Assembly (NCBI GenBank): GCA_036936605.1
Contig: JAUPFV010000005.1
Coordinates: 121,762,453-121,826,452, forward strand
Direction of reading: 5' to 3'
DNA: 64,000 nucleotides
Source: Limnanthes douglasii subsp. nivea
Taxonomy: Eukaryota; Streptophyta; Magnoliopsida; Brassicales; Limnanthaceae
Shown piece after piece: positions 22,588 through 33,394 of the stretch (position 1 is the first letter of the stretch; each line of letters starts with the position of its first letter). The notes beneath the pieces are model-generated. The model was not told the origin of the DNA and did not search any database. It was given only the letters and a program-made list of their open reading frames with translations. Made by a program: the position numbers and the translations under genes.

Positions 22588-24273
22588 ATGCCCAAGGCAC
22601 GCGAGCTACACGCATACCTCATCAAAACTGGCCTCCACGCTGACCCCCTCTCTCTCCGCCGCCTCCTCCAGCACGCCGTAGCGGCGGCTTACAACGCACC
22701 CGACGCCTTGCCCTACTCACGAACCGTCTTCAGCCTCATTCCCAATCCCGACGCCCTTGCCTACAACACAATAATCAAAGCACACTCTCACTCCTCCTAC
22801 TACTACGCCCTTTCCCTCTTCTCTCAAATGCGGCTCTCTGGAGTGGTGCCTGATCACTTCACCTTCCCTTTGATTCTCAGGTCCTACGCTCGTCTGGGTG
22901 AAGGAAGACATATTCATTCCCTTGTTGTTAAGCTTGGGTTTGATTCTCTTATCTACGTGCGAAACGCTTTGATCAATGTTTATGGTTGTTCCGGGTCAGT
23001 CAAGCTTGCACTCAAACTATTCGACGAAATGCCCTGCAGAGATTTGGTCTCTTGGTCGACTATAATTGTTTGTTTTGTTAACAATGGATTGTGGGATGAG
23101 GCTTTGGATTTGTTTCGACAGATGCAGATTGATGGTGATGTAACGCCGGATGAAATCTTGATGCTTAGTGTGATATCTGCGGTATCAAGCTCCGGATCAT
23201 TAGAGCTGGGAAAATGGGTCGATGGTTACATTACAAGGGTTGGATTAAATCTCACTGTTGCATTAGGTACAGCATTGATCGATATGTATTCTAGGTGCGG
23301 TTCAGTTGATGACTCAATTGTAGTGTTCGATCAAATGCCTCAAAGAAATATAGCCACATGGACAGCGCTAATTAATGGGCTTGGAGTTCATGGTCGTGGC
23401 AAAGAAGCATTAAGAGTTTTTAGCATGATGAAGAAAGCTGGTTTGCAGCCTGATCATATCACCTTTCGTGCAGTGTTAGTAGGGTGTAGCCATGGCGGAT
23501 TAGTTGATGATGGGTGGAAAGTTTTCAATAGCATAAAAAATGAGTATGGGATGGAACCAAGCCTTCAACATTATGGCTGCATGATTGATTTGCTCAGCCG
23601 TATAGGACTTCTTTGCCAGGCATTTAAGTTGGCAGAGAAAATGCCCATTAAGCCAAATGAGATCATTTGGAGAACTTTGCTGGGTGCTTGTGTGAATCAT
23701 AACCGCCTTGACTTGGCTGAGAAAGCAAAGGAGAACATCTACAAGCTGGAATCGTGTCACAATGGTGATTACGTGCTTTTATCTAACGCATACGGTGGAG
23801 CTGGCAGATGGGTGGATAAGGAACTTGTGAGAAACTCAATGATGGAAAAGAGAATAAGCAAAGTTCCTGGGTGCAGTTTTCTTAGCATCGATCAAGTCAT
23901 TCATGAGTTCGTATCGGGAGATTATACTCATCCAGAATCAAGAGAGATAAAAGAATTCATAGTTTCAACGATTGAGAAACTTAGACTAGAAGGCTATACT
24001 CCTTTTACATCGAATTCACTACACGATATCGAAGAGGAAGAGAAGGAACATAGTGTTAATTATCACAGTGAGAAATTAGCAGTGGCTTTTTCACTTATAA
24101 GGAACAAAAATAGAAAGAAGATCAGAATAATGAAGAATCTTCGTATTTGCACCGATTGTCATTGTTTCATGAAACATGTTTCACATTTTTTCAGTGTGGA
24201 AATCGTTGTTAGGGATCGAAACCGGTTTCATCATTTTAGGGATGGAACTTGTTCTTGTAAAGACTATTGGTGA
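22588..24273 (+). CDS. PLS-DYW pentatricopeptide repeat protein, putative organelle RNA-editing factor
   Basis: Intronless, 561 codons from ATG 22588 (MPKARELHAYLIKTGL). PLS-type PPR repeats carry signatures such as LVSWSTIIVCF, YVRNALINVYG, TALIDMYSRCG and IATWTALINGLG, followed by E and E+ motifs (WRTLLGACVNHNRL, VLLSNAYGGAGRW) and a complete DYW domain (about residues 430-561). The deaminase-like zinc signature is present: HSE at 493-495 and CTDC at 521-524. The protein ends in ...CSCKDYW. DYW-PPR proteins select a C in mitochondrial or chloroplast RNA and deaminate it to U. There is no strong presequence before the first repeat, so the true start or targeting is uncertain. The first ~200 bp are GC-richer than the rest. 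No breaks; likely functional. Confidence 0.94.
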   Translation: MPKARELHAYLIKTGLHADPLSLRRLLQHAVAAAYNAPDALPYSRTVFSLIPNPDALAYNTIIKAHSHSSYYYALSLFSQMRLSGVVPDHFTFPLILRSYARLGEGRHIHSLVVKLGFDSLIYVRNALINVYGCSGSVKLALKLFDEMPCRDLVSWSTIIVCFVNNGLWDEALDLFRQMQIDGDVTPDEILMLSVISAVSSSGSLELGKWVDGYITRVGLNLTVALGTALIDMYSRCGSVDDSIVVFDQMPQRNIATWTALINGLGVHGRGKEALRVFSMMKKAGLQPDHITFRAVLVGCSHGGLVDDGWKVFNSIKNEYGMEPSLQHYGCMIDLLSRIGLLCQAFKLAEKMPIKPNEIIWRTLLGACVNHNRLDLAEKAKENIYKLESCHNGDYVLLSNAYGGAGRWVDKELVRNSMMEKRISKVPGCSFLSIDQVIHEFVSGDYTHPESREIKEFIVSTIEKLRLEGYTPFTSNSLHDIEEEEKEHSVNYHSEKLAVAFSLIRNKNRKKIRIMKNLRICTDCHCFMKHVSHFFSVEIVVRDRNRFHHFRDGTCSCKDYW

Positions 24274-25089
24274 CCGGTAAATGGTAATGTATATCAGTTG
24301 ATGTTAGATAATTCTAGAACAGGATCTAAAAGGAGATTACCACTGCACATTTGTTATATAATAAGATTGTCAGTGGTTAGTAGTAATTTTGGTGCGAATC
24401 CCAAATTATGACAATACTATATTAAGAGTACGTTGATACTGTATTGCTGTATCGATCAGTGGATCAGTATTTACTATTGTGAGTATTTGCTGTTGAGAGA
24501 GTTAGCATTGAATGGCTCCAGAAAAATATTGGAATAGCACGTTACTCTACATTAAACAATAGACACTAGAGAAGTGGTGTGATTTTTGGGGAGAGATTAG
24601 TGGCTGCCAGTAAGCCTGAGATAGAAGAGAGTAATCAGAGGTTGATTAGATCTGATCTGGGATGCACTGTTTTAAGGGTATCTGAACAATGCTCGGATGG
24701 AGGTCATTTTGTGCAGCTTGAGGGGCTGGTTTACTATCTTATCTTCTTAACCGGAGTATCTTCATGTAAGGTGAATCATTCCAATATGCCCTCTTTCTAT
24801 GGTGATGCCATATTGTCAGCTTTTTTACTTGAGAAAATTGTCCGTTTCTCTAGGTTGAAAAACATGCATGTTTTTTGTATACACATAATCTGCCTCCAAC
24901 GGCTGGTTTCCTCCTTACCCTGCATATAAATATATATATGAGATAAGACGTATGTAACATAGGTCTCTTCTGATCGTCAATTTCTGGTGAATCAGTGTAA
25001 AGAAGAATTTCATTGATTGTTCTATTTATTTATTAGGTCGATAGAGATAATTACATTCTATCGATAAAGATATTACAAAAGAGATTGAT
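24274..25089. other. 3' flank of PPR gene 2, no recognised gene
   Basis: AT-rich DNA. A frame of 116 codons at 24579-24929 starts at GTG, has no family signature and no ATG near its start, so I do not call it a gene. It could be part of a PPR 3' transcript. Confidence 0.4.
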
Positions 25090-26020
25090 GGAAAGATCGT
25101 TAACGGACTAGGAGACAAAAATAAAATGAGAAAGATACTTCTTTTTTATAATAAGAAACAAAACTTATATTAATTAATGGTGACAATGGCTCAACCAAAC
25201 CTTGCAGAAGTAATTCAAGATATACAAAATTTAAAGAACGAATAAAGGCAAAATAACGATTAAAATAAAGGCAAAATAACAATTAAACACGCCTTTGAAA
25301 AACTAAACTTTAAAAACTCCATTAATGACAATCTTTTTCTTCTCCAATCAAGCTCATAAAAAATCTTCAAACCTCAAAGATTCGAACCGATCTTCAAGCT
25401 TTAAAACCTTCAACCATCTTAATCAACATTTTTTCACACCATTAAAATTTGAAAATTCAAAAATGAAAAGTTTGGCGGTAACAAAATTTCTGATCCGTAT
25501 TAGGTTAATCAGCTATTGAGGTAATGTAACCTAGTCTCAGACTTTCAAGAAGAGCTATAGTAAGAAGCTGATTTGAAGCCTTCAAGTAAGGAAAACTTAT
25601 CTTATCTTTAGATAAATCAACCATCTGATTCTGAATTTTGGAGATGTACTTAATGTTCATCGTTGAAGTAATTAAGTTCCTGTAAATCTCAATTAAAGGT
25701 CTAAGAAACCAAGGCGAATTTCTTTTAGCAATAAAATTTACAAGAAGCAAACGATTTGGCTCGATATCAACATTCTTCCACTTATTTCTTTGCAGGTAAT
25801 TAGACCTTCCAGTAATACACAAGCTTCAGCAAGCATGAGAGAGAGCTTGCCATAAGTGTTACCAGACCAGTGAATGATTTCACATTGCAATTCCTGATCA
25901 CAATTCGCCCACTTAACTCGTCATTCCTGATACAAGCTGCGTCAATGTTCATCTTCAGCCTTCCATTTTCAAGCGCTTGGCATTTGAGCTAATCTATTCT
26001 GACATTAATATTGATAGTAG
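25090..26020 (-). mobile_element. LINE-C, 3' fragment of a LINE with RNase H
   Basis: On the minus strand, about 26010 to 25516 reads as the end of a LINE RNase H: LKMNIDAACIRNDE, then a LPWFLRPLIEIYR region, ending LLESLRLGYITSIAD with a stop near 25516. This parallels the ends of LINE-A (LILESLNLCYLNIED) and LINE-B (LILGSLRLACITDAHF). Everything upstream of the RNase H is missing (5' truncation). The 3' UTR presumably runs to about 25090; a T-run near 25140 is a weak candidate tail. I could not identify target duplications. Confidence 0.6.
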
Positions 26021-26455
26021 AGTAGCAGCCCAAACTTATATCTGTATTAATATCATTTTTCCAATACTTAAATCTCAGTCACACATGCATTGAAACATAT
26101 TATATTTGGTAACTGATCTTCAAATTTTTAAAAAAGTCAATGGATCGCTGAGTATATATTTTTGGTCTTTATTTTTTTTCTTCTTGCTAAATTTACTCAC
26201 GATTCTTCTAATTTTTTCGGTTTAATTTTTTGGGTTACAGTTAAACCTTAAAAGATGTTTCAAACTCAGAATCATGATTCTAAATGTATTTTTATTAAAC
26301 TCCATTAAGAAAATGATTATCAACCCAGGTGACTAAAATAATCTTGTTTCATCAATTGTTTGTCTACTGAAGTGTTTAAAGTAAGGTCGAATTTTGGACC
26401 AAATATAAAAATATTTCAGAATATTGCTTATTTTGTATGCGACAAAAGCATAGCG

Positions 26456-28441
26456 TTTTTTTTTCGCGTTTTTTCTTCTTTTAAGTAAAGGAAATTTGGA
26501 TAAAAATATATTTAAGTTTGATACACGGAAGGCGCCAAAGCCAAATAATGGGCCCTAAACTGAAAAAACAAAATTTCAGAATTTTCATCTCTAGCTTTCG
26601 ATCCTTTTTTCAGATACTTTTCTTTGAACTAACACATTAATTTCCAAAATAACAATACACAAAAAACTTGAAGGAGATCATTATTTTTCTTGCCAGAGAG
26701 AATGATGATGAACTGAATCTTGAATTAGCTGCTCTGTTCAATGGAGAAATCTTCTTCTTTGAACATGAGCTACTTTGGTAAAGCTTTAAATCTGTATAAA
26801 TACTTTTGCCAAATTTTGAAGTCATGCAAGTCTGCTTAAGAGAACAACTAAAACTAGAATTAGTGAAAATGAGCATCAGTAATACATGCTAGCCTAAGAC
26901 TACCCAAAATTAAAATTAATTTGAGGTTAGGTGGAGCAGAGTTGAATTGAAATTCTTGTCTCATTTTACACTTCAGAGTTCAACGAGCAAGTCAATCGGC
27001 TGCTTGATTATGCTCTCTGAAAATGTGATCTAATACCATCGACGAAGCAATTAGTCTTCTGCTGTAATAGAGAATGAAATCTAAAGCCTATATATATTTA
27101 CATTGGCTAAGAAAATTTACGAGTAACATAGAATATGTTTCCATATCAATATGCGTCCAGCCTCTTTCTTTGCAGATTCTGAGACCATCAAGTAAAGCTC
27201 TTGCTTCAGCCAGTAAGGGAGTGAGCTTACCATATAAAAAGTCAACTCCATGAAGTAAGTTACCCTCATTGTCTCTAACAATTATACCTCCGCTTGTTTC
27301 ACTATTTGATTGACAAGATGCGTCTGTGATTGCAGAAACCTAAGTCTTTAGCTGTATTAAGATCTTTAAACCTAAGCTTAGCTTTAAGAGAGTTAGAATA
27401 GTCAAGACTATTTAGAACCCTAACAATATCTTATATTTCCTTATGATGAGAGACAACTTTGCCTTTAAACTTAGCTTGGTTTATGTATTTCAAAATGATG
27501 CTATAAATTATAGAAGGGATTATATGTCTTACATGATTATCATTTTTTGTTGACCAGAACCATGTCCTAGACATGTGAGTTATAGTCATGTATCTGTAAA
27601 TTTGTAAATTGAAAATTCTTGCAAAATGGTTCTATATAGTCCAAGCGAACTCACAAGTAATAAATAAGTGATTAGAAGATTCATAGTTCATACAAAATTT
27701 GCGTCCGGAAGAAAGAGTCATATCCTTCTTTTGTATAATAGTATCAATATGGATGAAGTTATAAATCAACTTCCAGTGAAAACATTCGTGCTTTCTGGGA
27801 GTGAAAGAGTTCCAAATTTTATCAAAAAGATTAGATTTATTGTTGTGATGTCTAATGTGGTCCCATGTATTCTTTAAAGTGAATTTACCACATTTAGATA
27901 GGTTACAAATTAAGATATCATCACAAGTAGGCCTAAAAATATAAGTAGAGATTATATTCATGTCACTAGGATCTAACAAATCTTTAATACTATTAAAGTT
28001 CCACTGATTATTAGACCAATATGTGTTTACCATTTCAGATTTGAACCATCTGTTATCAGTCTTATCATCAAGAATTAACAAGTCTTTTCCAAACCATAAA
28101 ATCAAGTTTGTTGGAAGATACCTGTAAGGGATGGAGAGTTTTACAATATATATTATGCATTAGATTAGCCGAAGTAGTTTTGTTATTCCTGAAGTTGATC
28201 CACATTTTGCAAGATAAAGAGTCTTGAATATTAGACAGTTTTCTGATATTGAGACCTCCTTAAAGGGTTTACAAGCACAACTCCATCTACACCAGTAAAT
28301 GTTTTGATCAGTATTGGTGGAGCCCCATAAAAATTTGTTGAAAGTTTTTTCGATTTTGCCTATTACACATTTAGGAATTACATTGCTTTGCATCCAGTTA
28401 AGAGTAATATTCATAATAACATAATTTATAAGAGTTAACCT
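26456..28441 (-). mobile_element. LINE-B, 3' half (RT thumb, zinc domain, RNase H, 3' UTR)
   Basis: This continues the LINE at 39406-41895 after interruption by element T1. The minus strand from 28441 gives the RT thumb/connection (MNITLNWMQSNVIPK, FNKFLWGSTNTDQNIYWCRW), the connection/zinc domain at 28105-27632 (NTWDHIRHHNN, WNSFTPRKHECFHWKLI, MNYESSNHLFITCEFAW), and RNase H at about 27330-26860 (GGIIVRDNEGN, LLAEARALLDGL, HNQAADWLA). The stop is at 26860. The 3' UTR runs to nine T at 26456-26464, the complement of an A-tail. Joining at the AAGTT/AGGTT duplication restores the frame with the 5' half. Stops and frameshifts are scattered; non-functional. Confidence 0.85.
28437..28441. repeat. 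Left target duplication of element T1
   Basis: AACCT, paired with AACTT at 39406-39410 (one transition). Both sit in LINE-B coding sequence, and removing the element with one copy restores the LINE frame. Confidence 0.75.
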
Positions 28442-28737
28442 TAGTGAGTTTAATTGTTAGAAGTCTCCTTAGTAAAGAATGATAAGTGTGTTTTAGTGAG
28501 AGAAATATTTTAGATAGAGAAAGTCTGAGCACAAGATGAGTTAGATCAAAAGTGTTCAACCCCTTTATTAGTTCAACCCTGGCCTTTATATAAAGGCGTT
28601 GGGACTTAGCTCAAAACTGAAAGTACTTACATAAAAGGATAAATTACCCTTAGTCCTCAATAGAAATACATAATCAGAATTTTTCTATAAACTTTTATTA
28701 TTTACACTTTAGTCCCTGAACTTTTACTTCTTTATCA
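28442..28737 (-). mobile_element. 3' LTR of T1
   Basis: 296 bp, starting TAGTGAGTTT (TG mutated to TA) and ending TTTATCA. It aligns over its whole length with 39109-39405 with roughly 20 differences. On the minus strand it contains TATATAAAGG near 28590, a likely promoter. Confidence 0.9.
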
Positions 28738-28752
28738 GTAGCCCCCTAGTTC
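28738..28752 (-). other. Polypurine tract of T1
   Basis: The minus strand reads GAACTAGGGGGCTAC immediately before the 3' LTR (TGATAAAG). It matches T2 at 11872-11886. Confidence 0.75.
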
Positions 28753-30572
28753 TCATGTTAGTAAATGAATGAGAACTAACTGTCTTCGAATCCTACAAGA
28801 AGAAATTCCAGAAGCTTATAGTTTAAAGTCAATAATATCTTTATTTCTTCTCGAATTTCATTAGACGCAAGTTTTATTATCTAAAATTTAACTCCATTTT
28901 CATTGAATTTTACCAAACACGGCAACACATCAGAATATACCTTCAAATAACCAATTCGCGAGGCTACTTCGAAGTTGATCTATAAATCTAGTTGTTTAGA
29001 TTCATCATGAATACCTAGCTACTAGGCTTACTGCTAGTATGATAGATGCCGAACTCGTGACACATTTACCGTTTCGTATTCAGTCCAATCAGCACAAAGG
29101 CTTTTCCACTTCTACACACATCCTCTTCCTCCTAGAAATTCATTAGTAATTTCATTCTATGTCTCACAACCTAAAGTTATTGAGAGAGAAACAGCAAACC
29201 CTTGGCAACCTTCAACGTTTTCCTCAAACTTCACAATTATCTTCGCCGGAAAGCTCATACTTTCTGATAAATCTTCAACCTGTTTATGAGAAACAATCCA
29301 AGATACAGGAGATCTAAAGCTAGGATAGCCAAAAAACCCAAATCTCCAAAACCTGACGATAACCTAGTCTTCGGAGCGTACGATTATTTATGCATAAGTG
29401 AGAGAGAAAACGAGTATAGAGCCGGCGGATTAATAAGCAACGCCCCCCTCGTAACATCAACCGAAACCATTTATTACGGTAACTTCGACCAATCTAAAGT
29501 TCATACTTTTTCATATTCTCCTGCTACTGAAGAGGGTCGTTCCTCTAGAGTTCAAACACCCAGAACACCTCGAACTTCTTCTTCCCATATTAAAGCATCA
29601 CCTCAGATTAGTGGGGAATCAAGCAAATCTTCTTCGAAACAAACCGAGATAACTCATTTCTCAAATTGTCCTCTACAAACTTGAAGAATAAAATATTTCA
29701 TAGTCATGGGAGACGATTCCGACGCTACCCTAAATCTCTCCTCATCAATGCCGCCTACCAAATCTCCTCCCCGGAGGGAGATTGTTGAGTAATTCTCATT
29801 ACCTCAACAAAATCCCTCGAAGAATCCTCCACAACTAAGAGATAATACATCAGAAGTTGAAGAAATTGACTGTGAAGCTACTCGATCAGAAAATCAAGCT
29901 GATTCTGATGAAGGAGAATCAGAGAATACTACAGAGAAGAGAGTTCGTAAGCCAAGAAAAAATAAGGCTCTGGTTACCATATCCGAGGAGGAAAGAGAAA
30001 AAATTGGCAAAAATCTAAGATCTCTTAATGCTGACTATATTGTCGAACTGAAAAAAAGTTCCATACATATATTATTAAGAGGGTCAAACATCGGATCTGA
30101 AAAAACAATGGGGTATGAGAGACAATATTACCTTTGATTACCCAAAAAGAAGAGATTCCCTTGGATTACAAAGACCATGAGCTGGTAGTCTACCCCAAAA
30201 TCATCAATTGGGGTCTTCGGTTTCCATTAGATCCTATGATTGTTGAGTACCTCGAACTTCTAGATCTGTGCCCAAATCAAGTGACACTGGATCTATGGTT
30301 CACTTTTAGGTCTGTGATCATGGCCTCTTGTTTGTCCAAGATTCCGATCAGCATCAAGGATTTCATATCTTTGACAAAACTATCGAAGATACCAAAGCTT
30401 CCATTTTACTACCTTACTCTAGTGGACGATCTAAAAATCATCGACAACCTCCTGGAAGCGGAGGAAAAAATTTGGAAGCAAAAATTTATCTTCATCTCAG
30501 GAGCATGAGAAAACGGCAAAGAAATATCTGATGTCAATCCATCGAAACTGAACCTCCTTTAGAGAAGCAATC

Positions 30573-30665
30573 GTGAGTGCTATAATATTTTATTTTTTAT
30601 TTTGTAAACAAAATAATATAACTGTTGTTTCCCTTATTCAATATCTATTTATATGATTCTTTTAG
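30573..30665 (+). other. Conserved intron in the T1 antisense ORF
   Basis: Donor GTGAGT, acceptor TTTTAG, 93 bp and T-rich, phase 1. Splicing joins RSN to QIPKRYA in frame, parallel to T3 (RSN to RISKRYN). Confidence 0.75.
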
Positions 30666-32184
30666 AAATTCCGAAGCGTTATGCCATCTGTCGAGCAATA
30701 GCCAAAGACATATTCATTAAGCTTGCCGCTTGGGCCAAAGAGGAATGAAACAATGCTTTTCACACCACCTTCCAACCAATTTATTTCCTCAATAGTCATC
30801 TCTTTCCTATCACACCTAGATCTTTGCCTCCTTCAAATTTGATGGAGCAACCCAACCCTCATCATGCTTACAAAAGACTAGTCCATCATGACTGTAAGGC
30901 ATTCCTCCCTATTCGTAACAGATTAAAGTCTCACCTGCCTCAAAAGAAAAAAGGAAAAAAGGAAAAAAATGAGAAAAAAGCAGCAAGTACATCTGGTGCT
31001 AGCCTTTCAACAAAACCGAAGTCCAAACGCCTGAAAAGAAAAACAACAGAGAATATGCTTTCAACAATTGAAGAAGATGAAGAAGAAGAACCGTATTCGA
31101 AGAAGAAAAAAACTTCTATGCGCTCGAAAAGTAAAAGTTATAGCAGTCCTCATATGAAGAAAAATAAAACATCAACAGACATCGAAAACACAATGTTCGA
31201 TGAGGATGAAGTCATAATTGCTGGAAATCAACAAAATTCTCATCACGAAAAGGAAGCAACCAATGATGATGCTACAATCGTTGTCGAAGACAATCTAGAT
31301 GATGGCAATCAAGATGACGACCACTTCAATCCCGATAGTTTAATTAATTTCAACGAGTCACAAGAGCTTACTGAAGAAAAAGATCCTGTCATCCAAGAAA
31401 TTCAACTCGTATACATAATTTTGAGAGAAGGTTGAAGGCCTACCGTCGAAGCGTCTCCAGATATTATTTGTCCTTCTGTTCCAACTACATCTCTGGACCT
31501 CATTCCTCGTCCTAGCCTAACAGTTTTTGATCCTATTCCACCCAACCCAGTTGTCCTTGTTGCACTTCAACCATATATCAATCTTGATGCTGCAGCAAAG
31601 TCACTTTCTCAACAAGTCAAGGCTTCCCATAGTCACTTGAAACGATTGGCCAAGGATATGGTTCGTTATAAGGGAATTGCTGATGTTGAGGAACAATCGA
31701 GGGAAAAGTTTCAAAATCACATAATCAGTTCCACACATTCCAAGTGGCAAGATCTGAGCTTATCCGATGACTTATTTTTTTCAAAGGTCATTTACGAGAG
31801 CAACACTAGGCCGACAAAGAAAAATTGATTGTTTCGCATCAAGAGGAGATAAATAAGCTCAAAGCTAAACATGTTGAGGACTTGGCTGCTGAGGATCTTA
31901 TATCCAAGGGTATTCAATCTTCTCTTACTACAACGAAAGTGAAAAGAAAAACTTGAGTGATGAGATAGCCACGCTGAAGATCAATTTTGAGAAGGAGAAA
32001 TAACTTGTTGTCACTGCCGCAGAAGCTGAATGTACCCAGGATATGTTGGCAGCTATCAACAATGGTAAAAAAGAGATACTCATTACTCTTCTTCAAGAAA
32101 TTCATGCAACATATCCAAAAATCAATCTTTCTAGATTTTGGAATGATATTCCTATCAAACGGCGTCCTAGTGAAACCTTCGACC

Positions 32185-32189
32185 ATATC
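32185..32189. repeat. Left target duplication of the solo LTR in T1
   Basis: ATATC, repeated at 32705-32709. Confidence 0.85.
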
Positions 32190-32704
32190 TGATGTAGTTG
32201 CACAAGCCCATGACTATATGGCCCTTTTGGATAAACAAAAAAAGGCTTTATATGGGGCTCAGAAATCAGAATTAGGCGATGCGACCACTCAAATCGAACG
32301 CGTCGAGAAGCCCAACGATTTTCGAAAGCATCACAATGTGATGAAGTCTAAGCCCTAAATCTAATCGTTTAAACCCTCGTTTTTGTGTTTTAGTAAATTT
32401 TCTGTATTTTCCTATTTTTGTTGGATTTTATTAAATTACTTAACCAGCTCCAATCGCTTTAAAATTGGGCTGGGCTTTATTTTATTGCATAAGAAAAAAG
32501 TTGTAATTTTGGGCTAGGGTTTCGAGCACTTTTATAAAAGGCTCTCAAACCTTAGTTTTGCCTTAGACTTTTTTTAATAGAATTTTGATTTTCTTTAAAG
32601 TCTCTTTTACTCGGACCTAGGGTTAGAGCTATCCATCTTCTATTGTTCGTCTTATTTCTCTGATTTTTCAGCCACCTGTTTCATCTCGTAGCTTGACGCT
32701 ACCA
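32190..32704. mobile_element. Solo LTR, same family as the chimeric element at 45790-48009
   Basis: 515 bp, TGATGTAG...GCTACCA, flanked by ATATC on both sides. Both termini match those of the LTRs at 45790-46151 and 47609-48009. The inner half shares 'ctagggttt', a TATAAAAGG box (about 32534), an AGACTTT...ATTTTGA stretch and 'cctagggttag' in the same order. Removing it with one ATATC makes the antisense ORF read DHIPSSSSGEK through to its stop. Confidence 0.85.
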
Positions 32705-32709
32705 ATATC
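32705..32709. repeat. Right target duplication of the solo LTR in T1
   Basis: ATATC, identical to 32185-32189. Confidence 0.85.
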
Positions 32710-33004
32710 CCAAGCTCATCATCAGGGGAAAAATCATCCGAAGAAGAGTCATCTGAATGATCTTGTTGTCCTTTGAATTTGTTTTATATTTTTTGTACTT
32801 GTCATTTTAGTATCATATCCATTGTAATCGATCGAATTAATCTAATTGACAAATGTCTTTGTTTATATTTCATGTTTATCAGCAAATTATATGGTCCTTT
32901 ATATTAACTATCCGAAGTTAAAATATACTAAATTACTTTAAAATTAATTTTTTCCAAACATAACCCCTTATATATTATAATGTACTTTGAAATTTACAGT
33001 ATGT

Positions 33005-33144
33005 AACACCTCGAATATCACAATGCATTTATTGAACATAACACTTCGAACATTACAGTGCATTTATTGAACATAACACTTCGAATATCACATTGCATTT
33101 ATTGAACGTAGCACTTCAAATATCACAGTGCATTTATTGAACGT
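33005..33144. repeat. Tandem array, four 35-bp units, at the T1 pol/antisense-ORF junction
   Basis: Units start at 33005, 33040, 33075 and 33110, with consensus AACACTTCGAATATCACAT plus TGCATTTATTGAACAT. The unit is recognisably homologous to the complement of the 36-bp unit in T3 (52161-52408). The period of 35 is not divisible by three, which argues against coding. Confidence 0.9.
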
Positions 33145-33394
33145 ATCGAAAAGTGTAATAAACACTTCGAGACATTCTAATCTTGATCAACCTCAAAGAT
33201 GATCAGTCTTTGATAAGTAATCAAGATAGTTCAAATAAACACTTGTAAATAACCATTGGCCAAAAATGCATTTTATTCATAATATTGAATATGTACATAG
33301 CGCCTCATTAAAACCTTCATGGGCTAACAGGGTAGGAAAGAGTGTGTTATTCAATCAACAGTAACAAATTCAAAATACAATAGATCTATTCCCA

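Larger units (their letters stand above)
29159..32760 (+). pseudogene. T1 antisense extra ORF (gypsy-type transposase-like domain, NLS-like, acidic tail)
   Basis: From ATG 29159, in several frames: a Ser/Thr-rich N-terminus (29286-29684); a basic region RKPRKNKALVTISEEE (29950-30000); the central domain at 30134-30508 (VVYPKIINWGLRFPLDP, PNQVTLDLWFTF, FYYLTLVDDLKIIDNLL, KQKFIFISGA); an intron (30573-30665); IPKRYAICRAIAKDIFIKLA; YKRLVHHDCKAFLPIRNR (30868-30921); a strongly basic KKKGKKEKNEKK/KSKRLKRK stretch resembling a nuclear signal (30949-31045); acidic runs; a coiled-coil region; INLSRFWNDIPIKRRPSETF; and an SSSSGEKSSEEESSE tail stopping at 32760. A solo LTR splits the C-terminus at 32190-32704. 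Two internal stops replace Trp codons conserved in T2. Resembles PF04195-type plant proteins; function unknown. Confidence 0.75.

Noticed and set aside
24579..24929. 116-codon frame downstream of PPR gene 2
   Set aside because: Starts at GTG, no domain, no codon or neighbour support.
26630..26880. 79-codon minus frame
   Set aside because: Lies in the LINE-B 3' UTR just past the ORF2 stop; no conserved features.
33005..33144. Possible CRISPR-like array
   Set aside because: The whole 35-bp unit is repeated with no unique spacers, and the context is a eukaryotic retrotransposon.
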